This document shows, piece after piece, positions 46,150-56,924 of a DNA stretch of 64,000 nucleotides (position 1 is its first letter; every line of letters begins with the position of its first letter). The notes beneath the pieces were generated by a model, which saw only the letters and a list, made by a program, of their open reading frames with translations, was not told where the DNA came from and searched no databases. Source of the stretch: DATGPD01 sp041398565 (GTDB lineage: Bacteria; Planctomycetota; UBA1135; UBA2386); contig JAWKUN010000004.1 in the NCBI GenBank assembly GCA_041398565.1, positions 1,054,001-1,118,000 of the forward strand, given 5' to 3'. A program made the position numbers and the translations under genes.

Positions 46150-46244
46150 GTTCTGAGCCGAGACAGTAGTCGGCGCCCGGTGTCAGGACACGCAGCGGAC
46201 GCAACTCCCGCACATCCGTCGGGTCCCACGGCGCTCGAGAAGAG

Positions 46245-46454
46245 TGTGGCGGGCAGAGCGCCATCTCCGAGGGTGCTGGCATCCACTACTCCCAAGCCGC
46301 CGGCGTCGCCACCTTCGCCAGCACCGTCCTCGCAAGCAACCGGTCGATCAGCGCTGGGCAGGTCGGCACGGCACAGACATCCGGTCTGGCGCTCAGCGGC
46401 ACCGCGGTGATCACGAACTGCACGATCGTGCGCAACCTCGTCGACGGTCGCGCG
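46245..46454 (+). pseudogene. remnant of a beta-helix surface protein gene
   Basis: One frame reads CGGQSAISEGAGIHYSQAAG and continues ... TVLASNRSISAG ... GLALSGTAVITNCTIVRNLV. The alternating small/hydrophobic pattern with GAGI and a TNCTIVRN turn is typical of right-handed parallel beta-helix proteins. There is no start codon, signal peptide or neighbouring repeats, and the frame loses its pattern after about 70 codons, so I take it as an internal fragment left from a lost gene. Confidence 0.55.
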
Positions 46455-46591
46455 TGCTCAGCGGCGCCGTCGGCCCGGGCGCTCCAGCGCAGGTCGAACG
46501 AAGCCGCACAAGACCACCGCGGCGTTTCCCGCCAACTCGGGCCGATCGCGGCTCCACCGCGGATGACTCCCGTGACGCGGACTCTCGGACC

Positions 46592-47863
46592 TCACAGGGT
46601 CGGCGCCACCGTCGCCACCGCCACCTCGCCTCGACCGAACAGCTCGGTCTGGCGCGCGCGCAGCGCTTCGGCGGTCACGCCGTCGAGCCAGGCCAGCAAG
46701 CGAAAGGGCATGATCCCGGCCGCGGCCTGCTCGGCCTGCGCGAAGGCCACCGAGCGCGCCGCCTCGAAGCTGCGCACGTACTGACCGAGGACCTTGCGGC
46801 GCACGCGCTCGAGGTCAGCCTCGCCGACGTCGACCGGGCGCGTCAGCAGCGCACGCAGCTCGCGTTCGAGTTCGGCCGGATCCTCGCTCTCGCCCCCGGC
46901 CACCGCGAACCCGAACGTGCGCTCGCTCATGTAGCTCGACGACAGGCTGTCGTCGGCGACGCCGCGCTGCACCAGATCCTCGCGCGCCGCCGACGCCGGA
47001 CCGGCCATGAGGTCGAGCAGGATGCGCGTCAGGAGGTCGCGGCGGCCGCGGGCCTCGCCGTCAGTCAGGAGCGTCGCGTCCTTGACCCCGAGCAGCACGC
47101 GCGGGCGCGCCACCTGCATGGCGCGCCCGCTGCGCGGCTGGTGTGGTGGGCCCAGGTCGGGCGGACACTCGGGCGCCACGGGTTCGCCGGGCGCCAGCGC
47201 GCACTGCTCGGCCAGCTGCACCACCAAGTCGGCATCGACGGCACCGGCCACCGCCAGGACGGCGTTGCCGGTGCGGTAGAAGGCGGCGTGGCAGCGCAGA
47301 AGCTCCTCGTCGGTGATGTCCTGGATCGACGCGACGGTGCCTGCCACCGGGTGGCGAACCGGATGCTCGCGGTAGAGGCAACGCAGGAGGTCGAAGAAGG
47401 CGCGGTAGTTGGGCGCATCCTCGTAGGTCTTGATCTCCTGCGCGATGATGCCCCGTTCCTTGTCGACGTTGTCGGGCGTGATGTGCGGCTCGCCGACCAG
47501 ACGCAGCAAGTCGCGCAGGTTGTCCTCGTAGGCGCTGGTCGCCGCGAACCAGTACGAGGTCCGGGTGAAGCTGGTGTAGGCGTTGACCTGCGCGCCGCGT
47601 TGCGCGAAGCGGTCGAACGTGTGCAGGTCTTCGGCCTCGAACAGCTTGTGCTCGAGGTAGTGCGCCACCCCCTCCGGGCTCCGATGGGCGCCGTCGGGGC
47701 CGACGAAGCCCAGGTCGGTGCTGCCGTAGCGCACGGTCACCGCCGCCGCCACCTCGCGGAAACGCGAGGTAGGCACCACGCGCACCGCGAGCCCGCGGCC
47801 GGTCTGCGCCAGCCAGACTTCCTCGTCGAGGGTGGGATCGCGGCGGACGTCGAAGGTCACCAT
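46592..47863 (-). CDS. M16 zinc peptidase, active subunit
   Basis: A 423-residue M16 (insulinase/processing-peptidase) protein. The zinc site HxxEH is present as HYLEH (His68, Glu71, His72), with the downstream glutamate in KERGIIAQEIKTYED. It resembles YmfH-type peptidases. One base separates it from the preceding M16 gene. The pair probably forms a heterodimer, with the partner supplying the substrate-binding Arg/Tyr. Confidence 0.92.
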   Translation of the reverse strand: MVTFDVRRDPTLDEEVWLAQTGRGLAVRVVPTSRFREVAAAVTVRYGSTDLGFVGPDGAHRSPEGVAHYLEHKLFEAEDLHTFDRFAQRGAQVNAYTSFTRTSYWFAATSAYEDNLRDLLRLVGEPHITPDNVDKERGIIAQEIKTYEDAPNYRAFFDLLRCLYREHPVRHPVAGTVASIQDITDEELLRCHAAFYRTGNAVLAVAGAVDADLVVQLAEQCALAPGEPVAPECPPDLGPPHQPRSGRAMQVARPRVLLGVKDATLLTDGEARGRRDLLTRILLDLMAGPASAAREDLVQRGVADDSLSSSYMSERTFGFAVAGGESEDPAELERELRALLTRPVDVGEADLERVRRKVLGQYVRSFEAARSVAFAQAEQAAAGIMPFRLLAWLDGVTAEALRARQTELFGRGEVAVATVAPTL

Positions 47864-47864
47864 G

Positions 47865-49148
47865 TCAGCTCGTCTCCTTGGTGCTGGCCGGCGCCAACAG
47901 ATAGACGTGGTCGAGCCAGAGCCCGGCCCCGGCGGCGGCAACCGCCGGCGCCGCCACCTCCGCATACACCTGCGCCTGCGCCGCCGGCTCGCGGTCGACG
48001 CCCTCGAGCCAGCGCTCGAAGGTGAACGTGAGGCGTGCTGCGATCGAGTCGTCGACCGCAGTCAACCCCGACACGATGCCGGCCTTCGCCGTCTGCAGCT
48101 CGGTGGCGGCGAAGCGGCCGGCCTGGAGGTTGGCGATCTCGGCGTGCACCAGTGCCTCCACGGTGTCGGCGGCCGTCTCGTCGAGACCGGCCGCGATCGT
48201 CAGAAGCCCCTTGTGGTGATCGACGCCTGCGGCGATCGAGTAGGCCAGCGATCGCTTCTCACGCACTTCCTTGAACAGGCGGGCATGCGGCCCGCCGCCC
48301 AGCAGATTGGCGAACAAGCGCCGCGCTGGCCAAGCCGTGCGCGACGCCGGCGGGAAACGGAACACCATGACCAGCTTGCTCTGCTGGATGTCGGCGCGTT
48401 CGAGTGTGGCGCGCCGCGGACGCGGCGGGACGACGACGGCATCGGGCACCGGCTCGGGGGCCGGCGCCGGCAAGTCGGCGAGCCAACCTGCCACCGTGTC
48501 CAGCAGGTCGTCGGGGAGCGCCCCCATCGCCATCAGCAACGCCTGCCCACGGACGAGGAAGTCCTGCCGCGCGCGCTCGGGGTCCTCGCGCTTCAGGACC
48601 AGGATCGCCGGCAGCCCGCCGTGCTCGGGGATCGCCATCGGCTCTCCCTCGCAGGCCAGCGCCAGCGCCTGCCGCCGCGCGTAGGTCGCCTTGTCGTCGA
48701 ACTCGGCGCGCACCGCGTTGGCCTGGTTCTTCTGTTCGCGCGCGAACACGTCGGCGGGGAAGCCAGCGCCGTCGAGCCGGGGGCGGTGCAGGATGTCGGC
48801 GAGCAGCGCCAGGCAGGCGCGCATTTGGTCGGGCCCATCGGGCAGGAACTGGCCGGCGACGCTGTCGGCGGTCGCCTGCAGCACATGGGTCTCGCCGTGC
48901 TTGCTCACGGCCGGCACCGCAAACCCGCCGTACAGCGACTCCATGCGCCGCATGAGCGCCGACCTCGACGGGTCGCGCGCGGTGCCCTGCAGAAGGAGAT
49001 CCGGCAGCAACGCGCGCGCCGCCGCCCGACCGTCGAGCGGCCGACGCAGCAACAAGGCCAGTCGGAACGTCTTGAAACGCGCGTCGTGGCGCCACAGCAC
49101 CGGCACCGACCCGACGGCAGCGCGGTGGAAGCCAGCGAAGGCCTGCAT
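47865..49148 (-). CDS. M16 family protein, inactive subunit
   Basis: A 427-residue M16-fold protein without HxxEH in its N-terminal half but with the R/Y pair region of M16 partners (LFKEVREKRSLAYSIAAG near residue 290). This is the arrangement seen in YmfF/YmfH and PqqL-like or mitochondrial processing peptidase pairs. It has no signal peptide, so the complex is likely cytoplasmic, although export without a visible signal cannot be excluded. Substrates unknown. Confidence 0.88.
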   Translation of the reverse strand: MQAFAGFHRAAVGSVPVLWRHDARFKTFRLALLLRRPLDGRAAARALLPDLLLQGTARDPSRSALMRRMESLYGGFAVPAVSKHGETHVLQATADSVAGQFLPDGPDQMRACLALLADILHRPRLDGAGFPADVFAREQKNQANAVRAEFDDKATYARRQALALACEGEPMAIPEHGGLPAILVLKREDPERARQDFLVRGQALLMAMGALPDDLLDTVAGWLADLPAPAPEPVPDAVVVPPRPRRATLERADIQQSKLVMVFRFPPASRTAWPARRLFANLLGGGPHARLFKEVREKRSLAYSIAAGVDHHKGLLTIAAGLDETAADTVEALVHAEIANLQAGRFAATELQTAKAGIVSGLTAVDDSIAARLTFTFERWLEGVDREPAAQAQVYAEVAAPAVAAAGAGLWLDHVYLLAPASTKETS

Positions 49149-49284
49149 GCGCGGATCATCGCCGCCGACAGGCTCGAGGGGGAAGCGATTCCACCCGCGC
49201 GCGCCACTTGCCGCCGCGCCGGCCGTCGATCCGCGGGACGTCGACCCAAGAGAATGGGCGAGCCGTTGGCCGTCGTGTCTGCGC

Positions 49285-49290
49285 TATCCT
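49285..49290 (+). promoter_or_regulatory. candidate -10 element, leaderless promoter
   Basis: TATCCT followed by 7 bases and the ATG at 49298. It decides this start against the in-frame ATG at 49208. Confidence 0.45.
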
Positions 49291-49297
49291 CCTCACC

Positions 49298-50284
49298 ATG
49301 TTCGTCCGAGCCCACAGGCCGCGAAACTCGCCGCGAAGCTCGCCGCGCAGCGCGTTGCGCCCTTCCCTCCTGCCGCCGACTGCCGGACTGCGCGCGGCCG
49401 CTTGGTCGCTGCTCGCCGTCGGTACCCTGGCCGCGCAAGGGACCGCGCCACCCGAGACCCCACGCTCATCCGAAGTTCCGCGCGCCGGCAGCCGCGCCGC
49501 GGCGCCGATGCGTCAGGATCTCGAAGAACTGGCAACCGCGCTGGGCCGAGCCCACGGCCTCGCCGCCGACGCCAAGCCGATCACCAGCTTCGGCGCCGAC
49601 CTGCGCGTCGAGTCGCGCGACAAGCAGGAGAAGGACTCGATCTCGATCGACATCCGCGTCGATTTCTCGGCGCCGCGCTCGCTGCGCTGTCAGGTGCGCG
49701 AGAAGGGCGTACGCGTCGAGCGCGGCATGGACCCGGAGCTGGGCCCATGGGCGATCAGCGGCGATCGGGTGCTGAAGCTGCAAGGAGCCGACTTCGCCCG
49801 CGACGCCGACCAGATCGCCCACGACCTCCGCCTGTGTCGGCAGATCGTGCGTTTCCTCGATCCGCAGCGCATGCTGCGCACCCTCGAGGATCCGGGGCCG
49901 GTCGGCAAGGAAGACCTCGAGATCACCAAGCGCCTGACCTTCCACGCTTGCCCCACCGTCGAGGGCGTGCTGACTCGGTTCCCCATCTACACCGTCGACG
50001 CCGACGGCCGGGCGCGGGTCAAGCTGTTCGTGCACCCCGACACCAGCCAGCTCCTGGCGGTGCGAGCACAGCCGATCGGCGACGACGGCAAGCCCACCCA
50101 GCCCACGGCCGAGCTGATCCTGTTGGGCGACTACGCCGAGACGCAGGGACTGCACCTGCCGAGCAAGCTCACCGTCTTCCGCGTCGACGGCGACGCCCGG
50201 GAACCGCTGCAGACGGTGCACATCAACGGCATCGAGCTCGACCGCGAGTTCGCGCCGAAGCACTTCGCACGGCCCAAGCAGTAG
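49298..50284 (+). CDS. exported protein, LolA-like fold possible
   Basis: A 328-residue protein with a basic N-terminus (four RP/RS turns), a hydrophobic segment at residues about 29-46 and a probable cleavage after LAAQG. The mature part is a curved beta-sheet-like sequence of antiparallel strands (SISIDIRVDFSAPRSLRCQV, TVFRVDGD..., ELILLGDYAETQGLHLPSKLTV) such as LolA/LppX-type lipoprotein carriers show. No family motif is firm, so function is unknown. It converges on pckA with 19 bases between stops. Confidence 0.75.
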   Translation: MFVRAHRPRNSPRSSPRSALRPSLLPPTAGLRAAAWSLLAVGTLAAQGTAPPETPRSSEVPRAGSRAAAPMRQDLEELATALGRAHGLAADAKPITSFGADLRVESRDKQEKDSISIDIRVDFSAPRSLRCQVREKGVRVERGMDPELGPWAISGDRVLKLQGADFARDADQIAHDLRLCRQIVRFLDPQRMLRTLEDPGPVGKEDLEITKRLTFHACPTVEGVLTRFPIYTVDADGRARVKLFVHPDTSQLLAVRAQPIGDDGKPTQPTAELILLGDYAETQGLHLPSKLTVFRVDGDAREPLQTVHINGIELDREFAPKHFARPKQ

Positions 50285-50303
50285 GCGCGCCGAGCGCCGG
50301 CCT

Positions 50304-51884
<1,581 letters not shown>

Positions 51885-52157
51885 GGTCAGGGGGGGGTCT
51901 GGGCAGCGGCCGCGGCCGCCGCGCGAGGAGCGGGCCTAGGCTAGAGGCAACGGCCGCCGGCGGCCAGGAATTGCCCCGGCGACCGCCACGCCGCCGCGGC
52001 GGGATGCGTCCGCGCGCCGGCCGCGGGGCGGCGACCCCGAGCGTGTGCCGGCACTGCCACCGGCTCGAGCACGCCGCGACGCATCGATCCGGGCACCGCG
52101 CTCGGCAAGCGATCCGGTTCCGAGTAGAACGCGGGCGGCCATCCCGATCACCCCCGC

Positions 52158-52946
52158 ATGCCGACCCTGCGCCGAACTCTGGTGGACGGAACCACCGACG
52201 AGCTGATCCGAGAGGAGCCGCTGTTGATCGCCGCCGGCGGCGCCGAGGTCCTCACCATGCGCACTCCCGGAGACGACGAGAACCTGGCGCTGGGCTTCCT
52301 GCTCAGCGAGGGGATCGTCGCTTCGCTCGCCATGGTCGAGCACGTCGCGCACAGCCCGGGCGAGCTCGAGGCGCGCAAGCCCGACCGGGTCGACGTCGCG
52401 CTGCGCGGCGTCGACGCCTCGTTCGTGCGCGGGCGACTCACCCGAACCCACGAGATCCGTACCTCGTGCGGCGTGTGTGGACTCACCGACGTCGACACCC
52501 TCTTGCAGGGGGCCGCACCTTGCCTGCCCGGGGTCCCCCGCGTGCCTCGCTCCCGCCTGCAGCTGCTCCGCGCCGACTTCGAGGGTCGACAGACCGCATT
52601 CGAGCGCACGGGGGCGTGCCACGGCGCTGCCCTCTACGCCGCCGACGGCAGCTTGCTGGGCTTCGGCGAAGACGTCGGCCGGCACAACGCCTTGGACAAG
52701 GCGATCGGCGCCGCCGCCCGCGCCGGCGCACGTTTCGCCACGGCGATCGCGTTCCTGTCGGGGCGTGCGGGCTACGACCTCGTGCTCAAGTGCCTGCGCC
52801 TCGGCGTGCCGGTCGTGCTGTCGGTGTCGGCACCGTCGGCGCTCGGGTTCGACCTCTGCCACGCCGCGGGCAGCACGCTCGTCGGGTTTCTACGTCGGGA
52901 TCGATACCGAGTCTACACCGACGGCGGTCGTCTGGCCGATGAGTAG
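52158..52946 (+). CDS. fdhD: sulfurtransferase FdhD
   Basis: Transfers sulfur from IscS to the molybdenum cofactor of formate dehydrogenase. The 262-residue protein has the conserved cysteine pair SCGVCG (Cys104, Cys107), the TGACHGAALY segment, and GEDVGRHNALDKAIGAA with the GR-H signature. It implies a formate dehydrogenase or related molybdenum enzyme elsewhere in the genome; none is in this window. Confidence 0.95.
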   Translation: MPTLRRTLVDGTTDELIREEPLLIAAGGAEVLTMRTPGDDENLALGFLLSEGIVASLAMVEHVAHSPGELEARKPDRVDVALRGVDASFVRGRLTRTHEIRTSCGVCGLTDVDTLLQGAAPCLPGVPRVPRSRLQLLRADFEGRQTAFERTGACHGAALYAADGSLLGFGEDVGRHNALDKAIGAAARAGARFATAIAFLSGRAGYDLVLKCLRLGVPVVLSVSAPSALGFDLCHAAGSTLVGFLRRDRYRVYTDGGRLADE

Positions 52947-53408
52947 GGCGTCAGAGAAAGGTGGCCTCACGATCTCCTGTGAGTCCGTCCAACCCGCTGT
53001 TTTTGGTCGGGAGAGCGTCAGCTGCGGGGCAGACGGCAGGAGACCGTGAGACCTTCGAGACGACCGTCGCACAGGAACGGGAGGCGCACGGTTGCCCGAG
53101 CAGCTCCGCATTGATGTCCTGCAACGACCTTCGCCAAACCTTGGTGTTCGTTCGCGGCAGGCCCCGTCGTCGACTGGCCCTGCCGGGGTGAGGTCGCGCG
53201 CCTGCTTGCCGTCGCGTCAGCGTTCGCCGCACCCTTCATGCGAGAGAGATCGGCACGGTGACATCGCACACTTGAGTGGCGTCCCGTGGAAATCGCCGGC
53301 CGGACGGGAGGTTCGCGTCTCGTTCGTGCGATTCGAACGGCGCAAGTTCCGCACGAAGAGGATGTTGCGCGATCGGATGGCGATCGCGAGTGCGGCCCCG
53401 CGATCGGT
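52947..53408. other. intergenic region, no gene supported
   Basis: A 462-base stretch of lower GC than its surroundings between fdhD and the last gene of the polysaccharide operon. I found no gene with a family signature; short open frames on both strands lack a ribosome binding site or homology. There is an inverted repeat GCGATCG...CGATCGC near 53367. Confidence 0.4.
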
Positions 53409-54302
53409 TCAGGAATCCGAAGAAGGCCCCAGGATGTCCTCGACGCGGCGCTCCTCCAGGCGCGGCTCGAGGTCGCGCAGCGCCTCGCTGAGGCCGACGA
53501 AGCGGAACTCGCGCAAGAGCGTGTCGAGCTTGCCCAGGGTGCGGTCGAGGTTCACGTAGTGGCGGAAACCGCGCAGGCCGCCGAGCGGCTGGCGCGGCTG
53601 CCCCGGATCGACTTCCCAAGGGTGCAGGTACACGCAACCCGGCCAGCCGGCGCGCTGTGCGGCCCGCAGCCCGGAGCGCAGGAAACCCAGCGGCAGGAGC
53701 CGCAGGTAGCCACCACCTCCCACCGGCACGCGCTTGCCCAGGACCTGCCACGTGAGCGGCGGCACCTCCACCAGGGTGCCGGCGCTGGTGCGCAGCCGAT
53801 AGGGCTGCGCCGGCGCTCCCGGCACACCGTAGTCGGGATGGCCGATGGGGAAGATCGAGCTGTCGAGGCGATAGCCGCGCTGCAGCAGGACGCGCGGCGC
53901 CCACGGCGTCCGCGTCGTGATCGACCAGGTGCAGGCGCGGAACACCGTCGGCCGAACTCCCGCCACGTCCTCCAGGATCCGCTCCGTACGTGAGAGGTCG
54001 GCCTCGAAGCCGGCCTCGCCCAGGTCGTGCAGGCAGCGGTGGTCGTAGCCGTGCGACCCGATTTCGTGGCCCGCGTCGCGCACCGCGCCCACCAGATCGG
54101 GCAGCCGCTCGGCGATCCAGCCGAGGAAGAAGAAGGTGGCGCGGGCACCGCGGCGCGCGAACAGATCGAGCAGACGCCGAGTCGAGTCGCCACAGCGCAG
54201 CTCGGTGTGTTCCCAGGCGGCGCGGTCGATGGTCCCGGCCATGTTGAGCACCTGGAACCAGTCCTCGACATCGACCGAAAGCGCGTGCGCTGGCTGGCTC
54301 AT
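53409..54302 (-). CDS. polysaccharide deacetylase, exosortase-locus type
   Basis: A 297-residue NodB-fold deacetylase. The N-terminus ALSVDVEDWFQV carries the metal-binding/catalytic aspartates, followed by ATFFFLGWIAERLP and HEIGSHGYDHRCLHDL with the metal histidines. The C-terminal DUF3473-like part (GCVYLHPWEVDPGQPRQPL) is typical of the XrtA-associated deacetylases. It probably removes acetyl groups from the exopolysaccharide. Its start overlaps the EpsI stop (ATGA). Confidence 0.92.
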   Translation of the reverse strand: MSQPAHALSVDVEDWFQVLNMAGTIDRAAWEHTELRCGDSTRRLLDLFARRGARATFFFLGWIAERLPDLVGAVRDAGHEIGSHGYDHRCLHDLGEAGFEADLSRTERILEDVAGVRPTVFRACTWSITTRTPWAPRVLLQRGYRLDSSIFPIGHPDYGVPGAPAQPYRLRTSAGTLVEVPPLTWQVLGKRVPVGGGGYLRLLPLGFLRSGLRAAQRAGWPGCVYLHPWEVDPGQPRQPLGGLRGFRHYVNLDRTLGKLDTLLREFRFVGLSEALRDLEPRLEERRVEDILGPSSDS

Positions 54303-54928
54303 GGCAAGAGTCCTTCGAGTACGGGCACCGCGGCGCGCAAGAAGGCACGGCACCGCGCCTCGGCGTCGCCCTCGTCGCGCCAGGCCTCGACGCGCAACAA
54401 GAAGCCGGGTGAGTCCCGCCGCAGCACGGCGCGCGGCAGGTGGTGCCACACGAAAGTCGAGTACGAGCCGGTGCGCAAGCCGCCGGCGCCGTACACGTAG
54501 AGGCTCAGGTAGGGCCGGCCGTCGCCGCGGGCCCGCGTCGCGATGCGGCCGGCGCGCACGTCGGTGCCCCCCACCACCGCCAGTGGCTCGGTCTCACCGT
54601 CGTGCTCGATGGTCATGTCGCTGCCGCGCAGACACAGGTGTGGCGGATGCACGCTCTTCCAGTTGTGCTGATGGAAGACCGCGACGACGTACACCTCGTG
54701 GCCGTCGGCATCGCGGTAGGTGCGCCACGTGGCGTCGTCGGTGCCGAGCAGCTCGCGCTCGCGCGGTGTCAGCACGTCCTCGCTCGTCTGCACGAAGCCG
54801 CCGATGCGCAGCGGCACGCGCGCCGCCCGACCGATCGAGGTCGTGAACGGACGGTGCCAGCTGAGGAACAACAGTGCCGGAGCCGCCAGCCACAACAGCA
54901 CCCCGGAGAGGATCACCCCACGCCTCAT
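54299..54928 (-). CDS. EpsI family exosortase-associated protein
   Basis: A 209-residue membrane-anchored protein (one N-terminal helix, residues 5-24). It has the conserved WKSVHPPHLCLRGSDM cysteine motif and the beta-rich core of EpsI/DUF3485, which in many bacteria is fused to exosortase. Here it is a separate gene that overlaps the exosortase by ATGA and is followed by the deacetylase with the same overlap. Role: probably works with exosortase in handling the sorted substrate or polysaccharide. Confidence 0.88.
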   Translation of the reverse strand: MRRGVILSGVLLWLAAPALLFLSWHRPFTTSIGRAARVPLRIGGFVQTSEDVLTPRERELLGTDDATWRTYRDADGHEVYVVAVFHQHNWKSVHPPHLCLRGSDMTIEHDGETEPLAVVGGTDVRAGRIATRARGDGRPYLSLYVYGAGGLRTGSYSTFVWHHLPRAVLRRDSPGFLLRVEAWRDEGDAEARCRAFLRAAVPVLEGLLP

Positions 54929-55758
54929 GCCGGCCCCCTCGTCGGTCGTCCCGCGCCGACCCAACGGTCGAGGCCGACCAGTGCGAGCAGAGCGACCCCC
55001 CACGTGCAGGTGTTGGCGACATCGTGGACGCTGGTGCTCGCAGCCGGTACCCCCCACCACTTGGCCGCGAAGCACAGGAACGCGATGCGCAGCACGTTCA
55101 AAACCAGCGCCAGCGGCACCGAGGCGACGAGCAGCCAGAGACGACGCCAGCCGCGCTCCCCGGGCAGCAGGAAGGCGAAGCAGAAGCCGAGGGTGGTGAG
55201 CGCCAGGAGCGAGCGCAGCCCGCCGCAAGGATCCTCCACCACGAGCGGTTGGCTCTGACCCGGAACGAACAGGTTCGCGCCGGAACGGGTCCCGGCCAGC
55301 CCCAGCGCGTTGGCGAGACCGAGGCCGAGGGTGACAGCCAGCTCTTTCAGCTCGAACGCGATGCGACCGCTGGCGAACAGGGGCATGGGGACGGCGAACG
55401 CAGTCAGCGCCAAGACCGGCCAGAGCACCCGTGCCCGAGCCGACCCGACCGCGAGCCACACGGCGCCGGGCACGGCCAGGACGAGGGTCGCTGCCGACAA
55501 CGAGTCGACGGTGAGCGCCGCGCCGACCGCGTGTCCCAGCAGACCGGGTCCGAGCAACCACCAGCCACGCAAGTCGAAGCGCGCCGGAACGGCTCGCCAG
55601 CGCGCCCGCCAGCGCCACACCACGAAGGCGGCAAGCAAGGGCAGCAGCGGCCCGTGCGAGTAGTACGAGTCTGGCAAGAACCACAAGTCCCAGACCCACT
55701 GCAGGGTCACCGCGTAGGCGACGACCAGGGGCAGGAACACCACGAGGGCGGCAGTCAC
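54925..55758 (-). CDS. exosortase
   Basis: A 277-residue membrane protein with about eight helices that would cleave and transfer proteins carrying a PEP-CTERM-like tail. The predicted catalytic triad is visible: Cys178 in VVEDPCGGLRS, Arg224 in LNVLRIAF and His245 in SVHDVANT. It starts with GTG overlapping the preceding glycosyltransferase stop. No substrate with a PEP-CTERM-type C-terminus occurs in this window. Confidence 0.9.
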   Translation of the reverse strand: MTAALVVFLPLVVAYAVTLQWVWDLWFLPDSYYSHGPLLPLLAAFVVWRWRARWRAVPARFDLRGWWLLGPGLLGHAVGAALTVDSLSAATLVLAVPGAVWLAVGSARARVLWPVLALTAFAVPMPLFASGRIAFELKELAVTLGLGLANALGLAGTRSGANLFVPGQSQPLVVEDPCGGLRSLLALTTLGFCFAFLLPGERGWRRLWLLVASVPLALVLNVLRIAFLCFAAKWWGVPAASTSVHDVANTCTWGVALLALVGLDRWVGAGRPTRGPA

Positions 55759-56921
55759 GGGCGCGCCGCCTCGTAGGCCTCTACGACGCGGCGCGCCGCG
55801 CCCTGCCAGGTCCAGTCGCACGCTTGCAGCTTGCGCCGGCCCGCCGCGCCCAGCCGGGTGGCGAACGCCGGGTCGCCACCGACCCGGCCCAAGGCAACCG
55901 CGAGGGCCTGTGTGTCGCCCGGCGGCACCAGCACCGCCGTCTCGCCGTCGTCGACGAGTTCGCGCAGGTTCGCCTGGTCCGGCGCGATGACGGGCACGCC
56001 TGCCGCCAGGTAGTCGAAGAGCTTGAGCGGCGACGCGTACTCGTTGATCGCGGCAATCACCGCCGCATCGAAGGCACACACGTGCGAGGGGACCTCCGCC
56101 GCCGACACCGCACCCACCAGGTGCAAGCGCTGGGCGAGGCCGTCGCGCTCGGCCTGCGCGCGCAGCGTTGGCAGCGCCGGCCCCTCGCCGACCACCCACA
56201 GGTGTGCGTGCTGCAGGCTGTCGTGTCGGAGCGCGTCGAGGACGACATCGAGCCGGTGCCAGGGACGCGCGTAGCCGACGAAACCGACGACGAAGGCGTG
56301 TGGCGCCAGGCCGAGCACTCGCCGCAGCCGCACTCCACCCTCGCGCGCGTTGGCGCCGAAGCGCTCGACCGCGGCACCGTTGCACACCACCAGGGTGCGC
56401 TCCGCCGCGGCACCACACTGCAGCAGGCGCTGGCGCAGGACTCCACTGACCGCGAGGACGCGGTCGGCACCGCCGAGCACCCGCGTCTCGGTGGCCCGCG
56501 CCCGGCGGGGGAAGCGCAACGACCCGAGCTTGGCCATCTCGTCGCACATCGGCGAGTTCACCTCGAGGAGCAACGGTACACCGAGGCCGCGAGCCGCGCG
56601 CAGGCCGGCGTCGCAGTGCAGAGCGTGGCGCTCGTACACGAAGTGCGGGCGCAGGCGCCGGCCGACCGCCACCAGGCGCTGTGTCGCGCTGCGGCTGTAG
56701 GCCATCTCCATCGTCTCGAGAGCCACGCGCGGCAAGCGCAGCCGCTGCCAGAGGCCGCCACGCCGGCCGGCGACCGGGCGTCGCCCTTCCGCCTTGGGCA
56801 CCAGCGCGCACTCCTCGACCTCGTGGCCGAGCTGACGCAGCGCCGCGATCATCTCACGCACGTGCACCGCCTGACCGTCGTCAGCGCGGATGCGATGGTG
56901 GTAGAGGATGCGGTAGCTCAT
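55755..56921 (-). CDS. glycosyltransferase family 4
   Basis: A 388-residue GT-B enzyme. The N-terminal YRILYHHRIRADDGQAVHVREM and C-terminal FVGYARPWHRLDVVLDAL, EYASPLKLFDYLAAGVPVIAP segments are typical for GT4 retaining transferases, with the conserved E-x7-E at the nucleotide-sugar site being approximate. It adds a sugar to the lipid-linked repeat unit (inference from the operon). The gene following it overlaps by GTGA. Confidence 0.9.
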   Translation of the reverse strand: MSYRILYHHRIRADDGQAVHVREMIAALRQLGHEVEECALVPKAEGRRPVAGRRGGLWQRLRLPRVALETMEMAYSRSATQRLVAVGRRLRPHFVYERHALHCDAGLRAARGLGVPLLLEVNSPMCDEMAKLGSLRFPRRARATETRVLGGADRVLAVSGVLRQRLLQCGAAAERTLVVCNGAAVERFGANAREGGVRLRRVLGLAPHAFVVGFVGYARPWHRLDVVLDALRHDSLQHAHLWVVGEGPALPTLRAQAERDGLAQRLHLVGAVSAAEVPSHVCAFDAAVIAAINEYASPLKLFDYLAAGVPVIAPDQANLRELVDDGETAVLVPPGDTQALAVALGRVGGDPAFATRLGAAGRRKLQACDWTWQGAARRVVEAYEAARP

Positions 56922-56924
56922 GCG

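Larger units (their letters stand above)
46021..46591. other. intergenic region with repeat and gene remnant
   Basis: This 571-base gap holds a full two-hairpin element at 46073-46149 and a fragment of a beta-helix gene at 46245-46454. The remainder (46455-46591) shows nothing defined. Confidence 0.6.

Noticed and set aside
52951..53232. Short open frames of about 75-95 codons on both strands between fdhD and the deacetylase.
   Set aside because: No ribosome binding site, leaderless element, or family signature; both strands are open because the composition lacks stop codons.
53320..53345. A GATTCGAAC word resembling a tRNA T-loop.
   Set aside because: No acceptor, D or anticodon stem can be drawn around it on either strand.
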